NCBI GenBank assembly: GCA_016858145.1
Contig: JAEHOE010000058.1
Location: 496,001-560,000 of the forward strand
Origin: Edaphochlamys debaryana
Lineage: Eukaryota > Chlorophyta > Chlorophyceae > Chlamydomonadales
DNA length: 64,000 nucleotides
Reading direction: 5' to 3'
A program made the translations under genes and the position numbers. Below, piece after piece: positions 1 through 11,373 of this stretch. Every line of letters begins with the position of its first letter. The first letter of the stretch is position 1. The notes below the pieces were generated by a model. The model saw only the letters and a list, made by a program, of their open reading frames with translations. It did no database searches and was not told where the DNA came from.

Positions 1-3000
1 GCCGTCAGCGGCGTGAACGTGTGCGCTCCTGCCGCCGCCGCCGCCGCTGCCGCCATCGCATCCGGGTCCATGTCGCCCCCGCTGCGGCGGTCTCCGCTGC
101 TGAGCCGCTCGCTGGCAGCGTCCGCCTCAATCTCGAGGCCGGCCCCGCCACGCATGCTCGAATCCCGCGAGCCTGCGCCCCGGGCCATGCTTGCCGCCGA
201 CACGGCTGCCGCCGCCGCCATGACTGTGGCGACGCCGGTTGCTGCGCCGCCGCCAGGCGGCGCCCCCGCCCCTGACGAGACGGACAGCCGGCTTTGCAGC
301 AGCGGTTGCGGCTTGCCCGGCGGCGGGTTGAGGGGGGCCTCGAGGTAGTTGTCGCCGCTGCTGTTGAGGCGCTTGCGGTAGTCGACCGGGTCTCGGGGCT
401 TGTCCAGGTGCGTCACGGCCACAACCACCCGCCGGATGGGGCCGCGCTTGTAGCTGTGGGGGTAGGTAGGGCACCGGGAGACAGGCTCATGACGGGCGCT
501 CATCACAAACATGCATCACGCGGGGCCTACCAACGATTGGATTAGCAACGGAGGGCAGCAGACGATAGCCGGCAGGTAGGATTGAGAGTCGCACCTGGCC
601 AGCTTGGCGGCCGCTATGAGCATGTCCCCCAGCGACAGGATGATGGAGGCGATGAAGAGGCCGTGGTTGACGTACATGCCACCGCCCATGCGCGCGTGCT
701 TGGCGTACACGATGCTCTGCGTGACGCTCTCCGCGGGCGCCTGCAGCAGAGCCACAGCGAACTCCACCAGCTCCAGGTACCTGAGGGGGCAGGGCGGCGG
801 CAGAGGGTTGAGAAAAAGGAGCCAAGGCAGAGCGGCAAGGCACAGCAAGTTGAAACCATGGAGCGACCAGGAGCAGAAGCACTAGCTGCGGCAGCAGCAG
901 CAGCAGAGCCTGACAAAGCATGGGAGCCGCACTGCCTGGTGCAATCGACGCAAGAAGCGGGCTTGGAGCTCACCGCCAGAAGACGACGGGCACGTCCGAG
1001 TTGCGGATGTTGGCGACGGCCAGGACTGGCCCCACCACCGGCCCCAGCGCCACCAGCAGCGGCGACAGCACCACCACAAACAGCTTGCTCGAGAAGAAGT
1101 GCCGCCACACGCTTGCCAGCAACGCAACGGACACCGCCACCTGCGTTGCCAGCAAAAAGGCCAGGCAGACAGCCGCCGATGACGTGTCGGGGTCGTCGAA
1201 GAGCCACACGATCACGGCAATGTCGAGCGCCACGTCGGCGGCGATGTACGACGCTCGTACGAGCATCGTCAGCCGCCGCACCCAGCGGTGCGACCAAGCC
1301 CGATCTAGGCTGTCCAGGACCGACGACGTGCAGGTACTACACTTGGACGGCGCTTTGGCGCCGTTGGACTGTGCCATGTCCGAGATGAATCCGAAGCCGC
1401 CGCCGGCGCGCTGGAGGCGCTCCGCGCGTGCGGCTTTCACGGCTGACCAGATGCTGGCCGCAATGATGCACAGCAGCAGGAAGCCGAACACGCCCCACAG
1501 CACGCCCAGCGCGATCTTGTAGCTGCGCACGGCAAAGGGCGACAAGGGCAAGCGGCAGAAGGTCAAGACCCGATAAATAAACACACGCGCAGCCAGACAG
1601 CTCGGCTCCACGGGCCCAGCAGTGGCTTCTGCTGAGGCAGGGGCTAGGACTTTCTCAGGAAGACCCCCAAGGCTACTCACTCGTACGAGCCGCACAGGTT
1701 GGTGTCGCCTTGGCCCGCGTATCCGCTGTCCGAGACGGCGTAGGCGTACCGGCCCGCCCACTCCGCCAGGCCCGGATTATTGTACAGAAACCACGTGGGT
1801 CTCCCGCTGCCCGCCCGCCCTAGGCCCGCCACCAGCAGCCCCATCTGTTGGTACCCCGTAAGCTGCAACCGCAGATCGCCGTCCACACAGGTGTCGGACA
1901 CGTATTCTCGATCCAGGTCGCCCGTCAGTTCGTTGGAGCTGAGATCCGCAACCATCATGGCGTCGGCCCTGCGGTACCCTAGGCCCGGCGGCGGGGGCGG
2001 CGGCGGCGCGCCAGACGCCGACGACGGAGGCGTCGCAGCGGGCGGCGTGATGATGCCCCGCCACGCCGGCGGCAGGGCGCCCGAGAGGCGGTTTGAGCTG
2101 AGGTTCAGGTAGCCCAGGCTCATGTTGGACCACTCTTGCGGCAGCGTCCCCACCAGCGCGTTGGCCGACAGGTCCAGCACGCGGAGGTACCGCAGCCCCG
2201 CAAGGCCCGTCGGGAGACCGCCACTCGCCTGACACCCCGACACCCGCAGCTCTTGCAGGAACGGCATCAGCACGGGCAGGGCCGCCGGCAGGCCGCCCCG
2301 CAGGGCCGCCCCCGGCGCGCAGCGCAGCGTCAGTGACCGCACCGTCGGCAGCGAGGGCAGGCCGCCGCCAGCTGGGTCCAGCAGCGCACGCGGCAGCGCC
2401 AGGTCTGACAGGACGTCCACGGAGAGGTCCAGGTAGTACGACCCAGATGCGGCCGATCCCGCTGATCCCGATCCCGCATGGTACCGCAGCTGCGTGGTGC
2501 AGTACAGCTGCTCTCCGCACAGCAGCTGGTCCAGTTCCTCCACCTCCGACGGAAACGCCGCGCCCAGGCGCGTGAAGAGCCCCGCGCAAGGCGTCGACGT
2601 GAAGGCTGTGAGCGGCTGCTCTGTCAACACAACGCTGGAGCCAGCCCCGGCGCCGGTTGCGGCGGCCTCGGGCGATACAATTAAGCCGTGGTAGTTAGAA
2701 AAGCCGGCGCAGCGCGACCCGTACGCATCGCAGCGTAGGGCCAGCGCTGTGCTGTCAGAGCAGTCCGAGCAGGGGCCCTGGGAGGCGGCCGGGACGGACG
2801 ACCAACCCGACGTGTCCACGGCCGTCACCTCGCCCGACCCGTTCCCTAGCGCCAGAGTGTAGAGCGGCGTGAAGAGGTACCCCGGGATTCGCGGGCAGGG
2901 GCTGGGCGGCGACACCTTGACGTAGATACCCGCGCAGAAGTCCGCCCCCGTGGGCGCGGGTTCCCAGTAGGCGCTGACCGGCAGCTGGTACAGCAGGTCC

Positions 3001-3884
3001 GTGCTGTTGCCGTCTGCCACGAACGCCACGCACCGCTCCAGCGCCGAGCACCGCCCGCCCATGAGCACCATGTCCTGCGCGGCTGCCTGCTGCGCCGTGG
3101 TGCTGTTGGCTAGGCGCGCCCAGGGAGTGCTGTCGTCCACGCGCCAGGCGGATGCGTCCCGCAGCGCCCAGCCGCGGTAGAAAGTGTACCCGGGCAGCTT
3201 GACGCAGCCATCCGTGTCACGGCTGGCCACCCGCGTCTCACACGAGTCATAGACGCGGCCGTCGAGCGTGGCGAAGGTGCGGTCCGTGCGGCAGGCCCGG
3301 CTGGAGGTGAAGCTGTACGCCCAGCAGTCGGTCGAGGATGCAGGCACGGCGAAAATGCGGGCGGAGACCTGCTGCCCTGGCAGTAGGTCCTTTTCCCGCA
3401 CCACGCAGCTGCCAGCGGGGCTTGTACGCTGGGTGCACGAGAGCGTCTGGCAGCAGCGGTAGTAGCGCCGGAACGGGCAGCACCGCGGATTTGCGCTGCC
3501 GTCGGGGCAGAGCGCGAGCTCCACGGCAGTCCCGTTGGCGCACGTCCCCCCGCCGAACCAGCAGCCGCTCCATGCACAATCCGTTGACTGCGCGAGATGC
3601 CATACTCCGTCCCTCACCAGCGTTGTCCCTCGCGGGCAGCTGGGCCTATCCGCGGGCGTGAATGTGCACCCGACGCACAAGTCCACTCGCGCCCCCAGAC
3701 CCGCTCCACCGGCCCCACAGACGCCAAGAGATGGTTCCAGCTGCAGCTCGGGCGACGACTCGAAGCGGACATATCCCGACGTCCCCGTGTAGCCACATGC
3801 GCCTGAACTCTCAAAGTATTGAGCGCGGCCGAGTCGAGCCGCACCTGCTGCTATAAGAAGCAGCAGGCGCAACAACTGCCGCAT
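1..3884 (-). CDS. LRR-ectodomain receptor-like protein with XK-related-like multi-pass membrane domain (3' end beyond window)
   Basis: Four exons are visible: 1681-3884, 974-1522, 595-780 and 1-453 (open at the window edge). All joins are GT-AG and in phase. I start at the second ATG (3884) because it opens a clean signal peptide (MRQLLRLLLLIAAGAARLGRA). An ATG 20 codons upstream is also in frame. Residues about 22-550 are a Cys-rich ectodomain. About 550-620 hold plant-type leucine-rich repeats (LRVLDLSANALVG, LGYLNLSSNRLSG). Exons 2 and 3 carry about six hydrophobic segments. The one with SYIAADVALDIAVIVWLF and the later ESVTQSIVY resemble the XK/XKR (lipid scramblase-related) family. The last visible exon is a low-complexity cytosolic tail rich in Ala, Ser and Gly. 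The XKR assignment is by motif feel only. The fusion suggests a cell-surface sensor, but its function is not known. Confidence 0.8.
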
Positions 3885-6549
3885 GCGCCTGGGGACGGGA
3901 GAAACGCGTTGCTCCTGTGAGTTGTGCGAGTTTGCCGACCACACTCAGCCCACGCCGGCACGACCCAGCTAGCCGCGTCATGTACTACGTTTGACTCTCA
4001 GCTCAACAGCACAGCAAGCGATGAGGAAAGCGAGCGTTCAACACAGCATGGTCCGCTCACCGCCCTCCTCCTGCCGACGCTCATTCCCAGTCCCTCGCCA
4101 GAGTCAACGAGTAGGGCGTCCGTCTCCAAGTGGAACGCATCCGGGGGCCCGCGAGGCGGTCCCCCGCGAGGCAGGAAATTTAGTCCAACCTCGTCGGCGC
4201 AGCGGCACGCAGCCGGCCGGCCGGCCCGGTCAAACAAAATCTAGCAGAGGTGTCGGTACTTAGGTTGTGTTGCTTTCTTGAGCTCAGTGGTCCTAAAAGC
4301 GGGACACTCCAGTCACTGAAGTCACACCGGGCTGACGCGCTACCCTGCTAGGTGTGGCGGTGCTTTCAGGAGCGTTGAGGCGGGCGAGTCAGGGGCGGTC
4401 GTGTGGGCAAGTGCGGGCGCAAGCGTGTGGGCGGCCTTCCGCAGCGCTGCATCGATGTGCCTTAGAGCCGGGCTTCTGGCGCTAGCATAGCCCGCCCTGC
4501 CCCTACTGACAACACTACACACACATCTTCAACTTACCAGGGCCTCTGGGTACTCGTGCGTCCTTGCCAGCGTGCCCAACAGCTCGTCAGGCGACGGCCA
4601 TGTAGTGCCCAGGACCCCCCGCAACCACAGCACCAAACCTGCACGATTAACACCTTGGCGGCACTCACAATAAACCGGCGGAACAAGATGCACTTTGGCG
4701 TCAGGACTCTCCGGAAACCGAGTCGCCGATGGTGCCATCGGCGCGACAATCCAAACGGCACCAGCGCCTGCGTCCACTGGCACTGGCACTCGGGCATATC
4801 GAGGTAGTCCACGCAGAGCGGGCGCGGGCCCCAGTTGCCCCGCGCCCGTCCCCCGTCAGCCCCTAGGCCAACATAGGGCGGGCGCGCCCAGCGGCCAAGG
4901 CGCCCAGCGTATGACCCCGTCCTCCGTCAGCCCCGCCCAGAGCCCCCATGGGCGCATGGCGACCAATACCAGGGCAGGCCAGGCCAGGCTGAGTGCACTC
5001 CTTGTCCGCTTCCAGCCTTGCCGCCCTGCACAACAGACCCGGGGCCTCCGCCATAGCAACGTCCATCTGGCAAGGGTCCCTCGTGCATACGCGTCAACGT
5101 TGCGTCGGCCAACAGTGCGACGCCAACACACTGCGGCACTACGCCCCGTTGTCTAGAAGATCCCTGTGTCCGCAGGCGGGTCCCCAAAGCGGGTCGAGTT
5201 GGAGAAAAGGAGATAGCCCGCACGCATGCTGATGGGACGGGGGCTTCCAGGCATGCAGGCGTCGCAGCGTCACATCAGCCCCACCCGAGTGTGAGAGGCT
5301 CTGCAGGCCATGCCACGCCATCTTCGGCGTCCCTAGCGTGAGGATTCTGTCAGATTGCTGTGCAGCATGGGCTCTTCCTGCCCTTTGAAGAGGTTGTGAT
5401 GCTGCATGAGACACCCCAGCCCACCGAGGCCAGTTTCCGCGTACCTGCTACTACGCCTCGTCTCTCCTCGATTAGCATGCCGTGCAGCACTTGTGAAGAC
5501 CGGCGGTCGAACGCGCTTCAGTCCCTGGCCCTGGGGCCCCTGGCGGGGGGCAAGACATGGCAAGGCACAAGGTGGCGTATGCCCCGCTATTCTGTTGCCA
5601 GGCTCAAATCGCTCAACACAACGCGAGGGAAGAGTAGGTCAACTGCGGCGAGGAAGTGGTCACAGGCGGTCACCTCGCGCACTCGAGAGGTGGGTCACCT
5701 CGCGCACTCGAGAGGCGGTCACCTCGCGCACTCGAATCTGCCGTGTGGCGCGAACCGTTACACTCAGATTTCCTCCAACGGGCCAGCCGGGCCTTGATGA
5801 CGGCGCCTGTTCTCCAGGTATTCCGCACAACGCCGCCGCCTGAAGCTGCGCCGGGCCGGGGCAAAGGTCAGCCCCTGATCCCTCCTCAACCGAAGACCCT
5901 TGAAGCCAATTAGATGATACCATGTACCCCCGCATCCAAGCCACCACCAGCACCTGTCGCGTCAAACCATGTAGCGATGTCCCAATGGTTGCCCCAACCC
6001 CAAAGCCCCGTGAACTGCACGCTGCATGCGTCAACCCTCCCCAAAGACACGGTGGAAATGCTCCCCGCGCATGCGCTCCTTTCTCTACCACCTACATGCT
6101 ACGTGGCAACGGAGGGTGCACGCCTACCAGCAGACATGCGTGCCAAAGGCGTATGGATCGAATACTTGCTCTCATACGTGGGGTCAGACGCAGGGCGGTG
6201 CTCCTGCTTTGCTTTGCTCACCCGGCAGGACAGAATCAAGGCCAGGTTAAGGTATCACGATAAGACACAACCACAAGGGCTGCTTTCTCCCCGAAATCTA
6301 CTTGGATGGATAATGGCTCCGACGATGTCAGTACGACACAGGCTCTGCGCACTTCGAGCGGCTCTTCGTGCAAATGGCGACACGTGCTTCATAACGCTCT
6401 TGATCACTCTCCATCTCATCTTCCGTTTCAGCTCACGCGCCGTCGAGTTCGAGCTCCGCATGAATCCCACAAGCTTGGCGCTCTGGGGCCTCGCAGGGCT
6501 GCAGCGGTCCCAGCCTCAGGCCTCCTCTCCTGCGCCCCTCTCGGCCGGC
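3885..6549. other. Intergenic region, no convincing gene
   Basis: About 2.7 kb between the start of the LRR/XKR gene and the stop of the formate/nitrite transporter. It must hold the promoter of the former and the 3' UTR of the latter. ORFs here are short or lack family features. A possible isolated minus-strand exon (4538-4638) with a strong GTAAGT donor is described in the findings. A three-copy direct repeat lies at 5668-5735. Confidence 0.5.
5668..5735. repeat. Three-copy direct repeat, 24-25 bp unit
   Basis: The core GGTCACCTCGCGCACTCGA occurs three times at a spacing of 25 and 24 bp, with AGAGG(T/C)GG between copies. The unit contains CTCGAG. It lies downstream of the transporter gene on the minus strand. 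No function can be read from it. Confidence 0.8.
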
Positions 6550-9500
6550 TCAGTTCTTCTTCATTTTGCCATCCCACCAGGCCCCCAGGAGCTTGGGGGT
6601 ACGGCCGAACCTGGGGAGGACGCGCAAGGGCACGAGTGAGCCAGCCACGCTCGCCCTGAACACCCTGACAACGCGAGAGGCAGCAGACGGCCAGAAAGCA
6701 TCACCGCGCTCCCGCACAGGCCTGTAGTAAGAACGGCGGTCCCTAGTAGGATCGGTCATGCACTCACGCAAAGGCGTAGACGGTGCCGAGGCAGATGGCG
6801 CCCCCGATCCAGTTGCCCAGGGTGGCGGGAATCATGTTGCGCCAGATAAACTGCTCTGCGGTGATGTTGGCGCCCTGTGTGTGGGGTGGGGGTGGGGTGG
6901 TGGGGTGTGGATGGGGCTGGAGCGCGTGGAGAGTGAGGGGCTGGCAAAGCATGGGAGCCCAGGCGCTGTGAGTGGCGGCGAGGCAGCTGCAGATATGGGC
7001 ACGGGGGGTGCGGCCTGATGCGAGCGGCATGACCCGCGAAGAGCGCTCTGCCGCTTCCCTGCGTGCTCACCTGGGCCCAAGCCATGAGGAAGAGGAACTG
7101 GTTGGCGATGCAGTGCTCAAAGCCTGCAGGGGATGGGTGTGGGTAGGTTCAGGCGGGGGTGGGTGACGCGCACGGGCTTGGCAACGGTGCAACAAGTGGA
7201 GAGCAAAGTGGGCTGCATGCTGGAGGGAGCCGTCCCTCCTTGTGACAGTTGTGAGCGCTCCGCAGCAGGCTGCGGCAACCAGCAAGGCCACCAGCCGGAG
7301 CCACCCGTGTGCAACACGCAGCGGTAGACAAGCGCTCAGACAGGCCCGCTCGACATGAAACGAGCCGCCGCCCCTGCGCCAACCCACCGATCATGGCGAA
7401 CGCGGAGATGGGCAGCCAGATGCCGATGGCCTTGCCGCTCAGGTCCTGAAGGGGGAGACAAGGGGTGCACTGGTCGGCTGACGGGGCTGGCTCAGCTTTC
7501 AACTGCAGCCTGCCTAAGGCGAGCGTCAACTCTCCAGGGCCAGAAAACGAGTCAAACGCGGTGCCCTATTAGTCAGTCAGGATTGTAAGTATACAAGATA
7601 TTGTGCCCGCACCTGCGCGGCGTTAGCCTGCCACGTGGCGATGCCGACCAGCCAGTTGGCGAAAATACCTGCAGCGAGCGGAGCAGCGTCTCGGGCCTTC
7701 CGACGCGCAACAGGTCCGGCGCCCTACATCCCAGCTCGGCCCCAGTCTTAAGCGCTGCTGCTCATACATTGTGCCCTGCTCCTACTGGACGGCCGCACGC
7801 GGCTGGCCGCCGCTGACTCACCCTTGACGAAGGTGGCTCCCCAGCCGTGGCTGACCTTGTCGTACGCCACGTGAATCAGGGTGGTGCTTTTGTGGTTGTA
7901 GACCTCACTGGCGCAGAGCTGTGGTGCGGGGAGAGGGGGAGGGCAAGGGAGGGTTTGAGAGGAGAGGGATGCAAGGGCAGCTGTGCCATGGAAGCTTCGG
8001 GCGGAGGAAAGCAGGGAGGACAGGAGAGGTGCGGGGATGTCGGCGGCGATGTCATGGGAAGATGTGGGATAGGGTGGCGGTTGATTAGCCGGCGGGGGGC
8101 CGAGGAGAGGAGGACAAGTGGCAATACCGAGTGATGCCACAGAAGCGAAGCGCGGAGGAGGTTGGAGGGAAAGAGCTACAGGTACAAGCGGTGCGAAGGC
8201 AGGATGCAGCGCGGCTGGTCACGCCGTACGTGTGCCGTACGCCCGCCGTACGCACCAGACCAGCCATGATGGCGCAGCCGACGAAGTTGCCCCACCACGA
8301 CACCAGCAGCATGCGGAGCTGGTCCCAGACCGTGACCTGCGAACGACGCGGTGACGGTAAGAAGCAACAGGCGGTCAGCCAGGGCGATGTCGCGCACAAA
8401 CCATGCCTGGGGCCCACAAGGTCAAGCTTAGAAAGCGACACGGGCGTTCTGGGGCTGCAGGGAGCTGCGGTGTAGACGACAGCGAGGTGGGTCGAGGCTG
8501 CACCGCGCACCTTGCCCTCCCACCAAGCCGCCATCATGTAGGCGCAGCTGTTGGGGGAGGAGAAAGGAGAGGGGGTTGAGGCCAAGCGGCCAGCCGCTGT
8601 GCGGACAGTCGGGACGCCCCAGCATCGCTCCTCATCGCCACCTCCCCTCATCACACGTTCGAGTCAACCCTTAGCCGAACCCTCGGCCCATCCCGCTTCC
8701 CCGCTCTGCACTCCGCTTCACTCCAAAGGCCCAGGCCCCCGCCCCCGCCCTCACAGGCTGGTGTAGAGCTCGCCGCCGCATACAATGATGGCGGTGAATC
8801 CAAAGGGAAATCCCACGGCTCCGAAGATGAGCTTGTACAGGCCGTAGTTCTCCTCGATGGCGAGGCCCACGCCGGGGGCCTGGTCGGGATTCGGAGTTCG
8901 GGGTCGGGGTCGAGAGGGATGGGCGGGGTGGAGGCAAGGCGGAGACTCAGTGGGAGAGCACGGGGGTTGACGGTTGGAGTCGGGGCGGGGTGGGGTGGGG
9001 CGGGGTGCGATGGGGTTAAGCTGTGAGGGGCGCGGGGAGCACGCAGCAGCGTCAGCTCGTGAGATTGGTGGGAGCGGGCAGAAGCGACAGAGCGCGCTGG
9101 GGCGCGTGGCAGGCACCGGGACCGCGACGAAAGAGCTTGGCAGGTGGCAGTCGCCTGGGGCGGGTCCTGGGCTGCTTGGCCGCGGCGGAGGTTGCTGGCA
9201 GCTAGCGGGTGAATCGCCCACGGTGTGCGATGCCGCCCGGTGGCGCATTCCCACCTGGTTGAGCATGCCGCCAACCAGCATGCAGGTGGTGTAGCCGAAG
9301 GCTGTGCAGGGGTTGAGGGGGGAGGCAAGGCATGTTGGCAGCTAAAAGGTGAAACGGGGATCGCTCGAGGCGCTTGGGGCTGCTAGTGCGCAGCCCCACA
9401 CAGAGCCAGGACGAAGCAGCATGCGGAGACTGCGTTCTTGTGCAGCCTGGCGCCCATGCGGTCTGTCAGTAGACCTAGGAATGTAAAAAAACCTATGTGG

Positions 9501-10929
9501 TCTTATCCCAAGACCTACATACGTAGCAGCCGGCGATAATGCACAGGATGGTGATCTTGTACCAGGGGAACTTGGCCTTCTCCTCGCCTGTCCAGATAGG
9601 CACGGAATGGTCAGATTTGGTCAGATTGGTAAAGGGATGCAGGGACCGCCGTCAGAAGCCCGTGCCACAGATCAAACCGCGAAGCCTGGAAGGGTGCGAC
9701 AGATTCCGGCCTTGTGGGCCCTACGCGAGCCACGCGGGACGCAGGGTCAGGGGCTCAGCGCCTCACCGTGGTGTGCGCACTCGGCAAAGATCTCGGCGGG
9801 AGACAGCACGAAGCTTTTCTTTATGGCCACAGCCTGGTGGACAGGGGTGGGGGTCGAGTGGGGTGGGTGAGGTTCAGGCGGGGGGACGTGGAGGGAAAGT
9901 GCCATGTGCTGCCTTGGCTCAGGGCAGCAGGCCTCGTGCTAGGGAGCCACGGGGGCGGCGAACCGAAGGGGGTGGGTCAAAGCAACGCGCAGCTAGCCGG
10001 GTCTGGCCCACCCGCCGGTAATGGGACGAGGGGGTGGGTGGGTGGATTAGGAGGTGCTTTGCCTCGGGTCTCGGCGCGCGCCGAACCTAGGGTAGCCCAC
10101 CCCCTGTTTCAGGAACGCTCCTCGTGTGATGTCTGCTGAAGCCCATTCGGTGCGCAGGACAGCGAGAGCACCCTCGCTTCAGACACCTACCTCGAAGGCC
10201 GCCGAGTGGTGGCCCGCAGGCCACTTGGGCATCTGCAAAGGAGGGGCAGATGGGGCAGGCCCACAACGGTCAGAAGACCAGAAACGCACGACCCGAGATG
10301 AGTTCACGCCAGCCTTCTGCTCCTTCCCCGCCTCCCAACCTGGGCTTAATTTCTCTCCGACACCAGTAACTTTGCTAGCACTTTAGCCGCCGCGACCACA
10401 TGACAGTCTCATATCTGTATCCTACGTTTCTCGACGCCTCAAGCAGGTAGCCGGTGACTGCCCGTGCTCGTGCCATCACGGGCCCCACCCCCGCCCGGCG
10501 CCAGCACGCACTCCCCCCTCACCGGCAGGCCGAGCTGCACGGCGCCTCCATTCATTGTCATGCGAGGGGGAATGTCGTTGTTTTCCATGTTGCGGGTCGG
10601 CCCCCGCGTGGGCTGGGTGTTGAAGCCTTGAGTGAGCGTCTTGCGCAGGGCGTCGTTACCGTCGTCGCCCGTGCCCATCCGCAGGGTACCGTGCTCAAAG
10701 TGGTCATCGTGGTAGACGCGGGCGCCCGTCTCGCTCACTTGAGCCTTAACCTGCGGCGAGCAGTGCGCACGGCCAATACCTTGCCCAGAAGTCGGACGTA
10801 TCACAGTACGCCTGGAAGCCGGCACAGGCGCAGCGCGGGCTTTATTTGGCAACTCACGTTCGGGTCTCCAAGCTCCAGCTCGACTGCGCAGCCCGCATCG
10901 CCGCTGCCATCGCTCGATTTCTCAGCCAT
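6550..10929 (-). CDS. NAR1: Formate/nitrite transporter family protein (NAR1-like)
   Basis: Fifteen exons: 10858-10929, 10523-10750, 10191-10232, 9767-9833, 9519-9587, 9255-9301, 8755-8879, 8511-8547, 8256-8336, 7822-7918, 7613-7668, 7388-7445, 7071-7123, 6768-6874 and 6550-6655. They give a 414-residue protein. Family marks in order: KAKFPWYK then a first membrane helix; GAVGFPFGFTAIIVCGGELYT; SWWGNFVGCAIMAG; IFANWLVGIATWQANAAQD; GIWLPISAFAMIGFEHCIAN; and ATLGNWIGGAICLGTVYAF. These match the six-helix FNT pore family, whose algal members (NAR1) move nitrite, formate or bicarbonate across plastid or plasma membranes. The N-terminal 100 or so residues are hydrophilic and are not a typical transit peptide. 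The donor of exon 9 at 8256 was chosen because it keeps the family spacing; another in-frame GT lies slightly downstream. Substrate and membrane are not decided by the sequence. Confidence 0.93.
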
Positions 10930-11373
10930 TCGCGCTGCCGGCTTGGTGGTGAGACCGTTTCTGAGTCTGGTGAACGTCGCGCGCGGAGGGCTGGCTAAGA
11001 AGTTCCGAGCTGGGTGAGCGGTCGCGACTGGCCAACGAGACTGGTCCAACGTCCCCGCTGAAGCTGCAGCGCAAGGGGCGCGCTGTTGCAGCTCTACACT
11101 CGAAGGCGACTGAACGGTGAGAGTGCGCTTGAGGGGCGCGCTTGGGAGAATTCACTTCACGCAGGGCCCATGTGCATATTGCCGGTCCGACCGAACTTTT
11201 TCTTGCAGCGGCCACCCTCACAGTACACGAGCGTGCATAGCAACACTGCTGCCGACGGCCATTTCCACGACCTCTCGATTCCTCTCCTGCCGCACCGGCT
11301 GTGCATATCGCGGGAGGGGCTTTTCGCACGCAGCCTGTAGCCAAGTTAGACTGCGCATGAGAGGTCGTTCACA
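10930..11373. promoter_or_regulatory. Divergent upstream region between NAR1-like gene and AT-hook gene
   Basis: 444 bp separate the two start codons, which point away from each other, so both promoters and 5' UTRs lie here. No TATA box or known nitrogen-response element was identified by eye. The assignment is from position only. Confidence 0.5.

Noticed and set aside
5914..6639. 241-codon plus-strand ORF
   Set aside because: Overlaps the last exon of the formate/nitrite transporter in antisense. No recognisable content.
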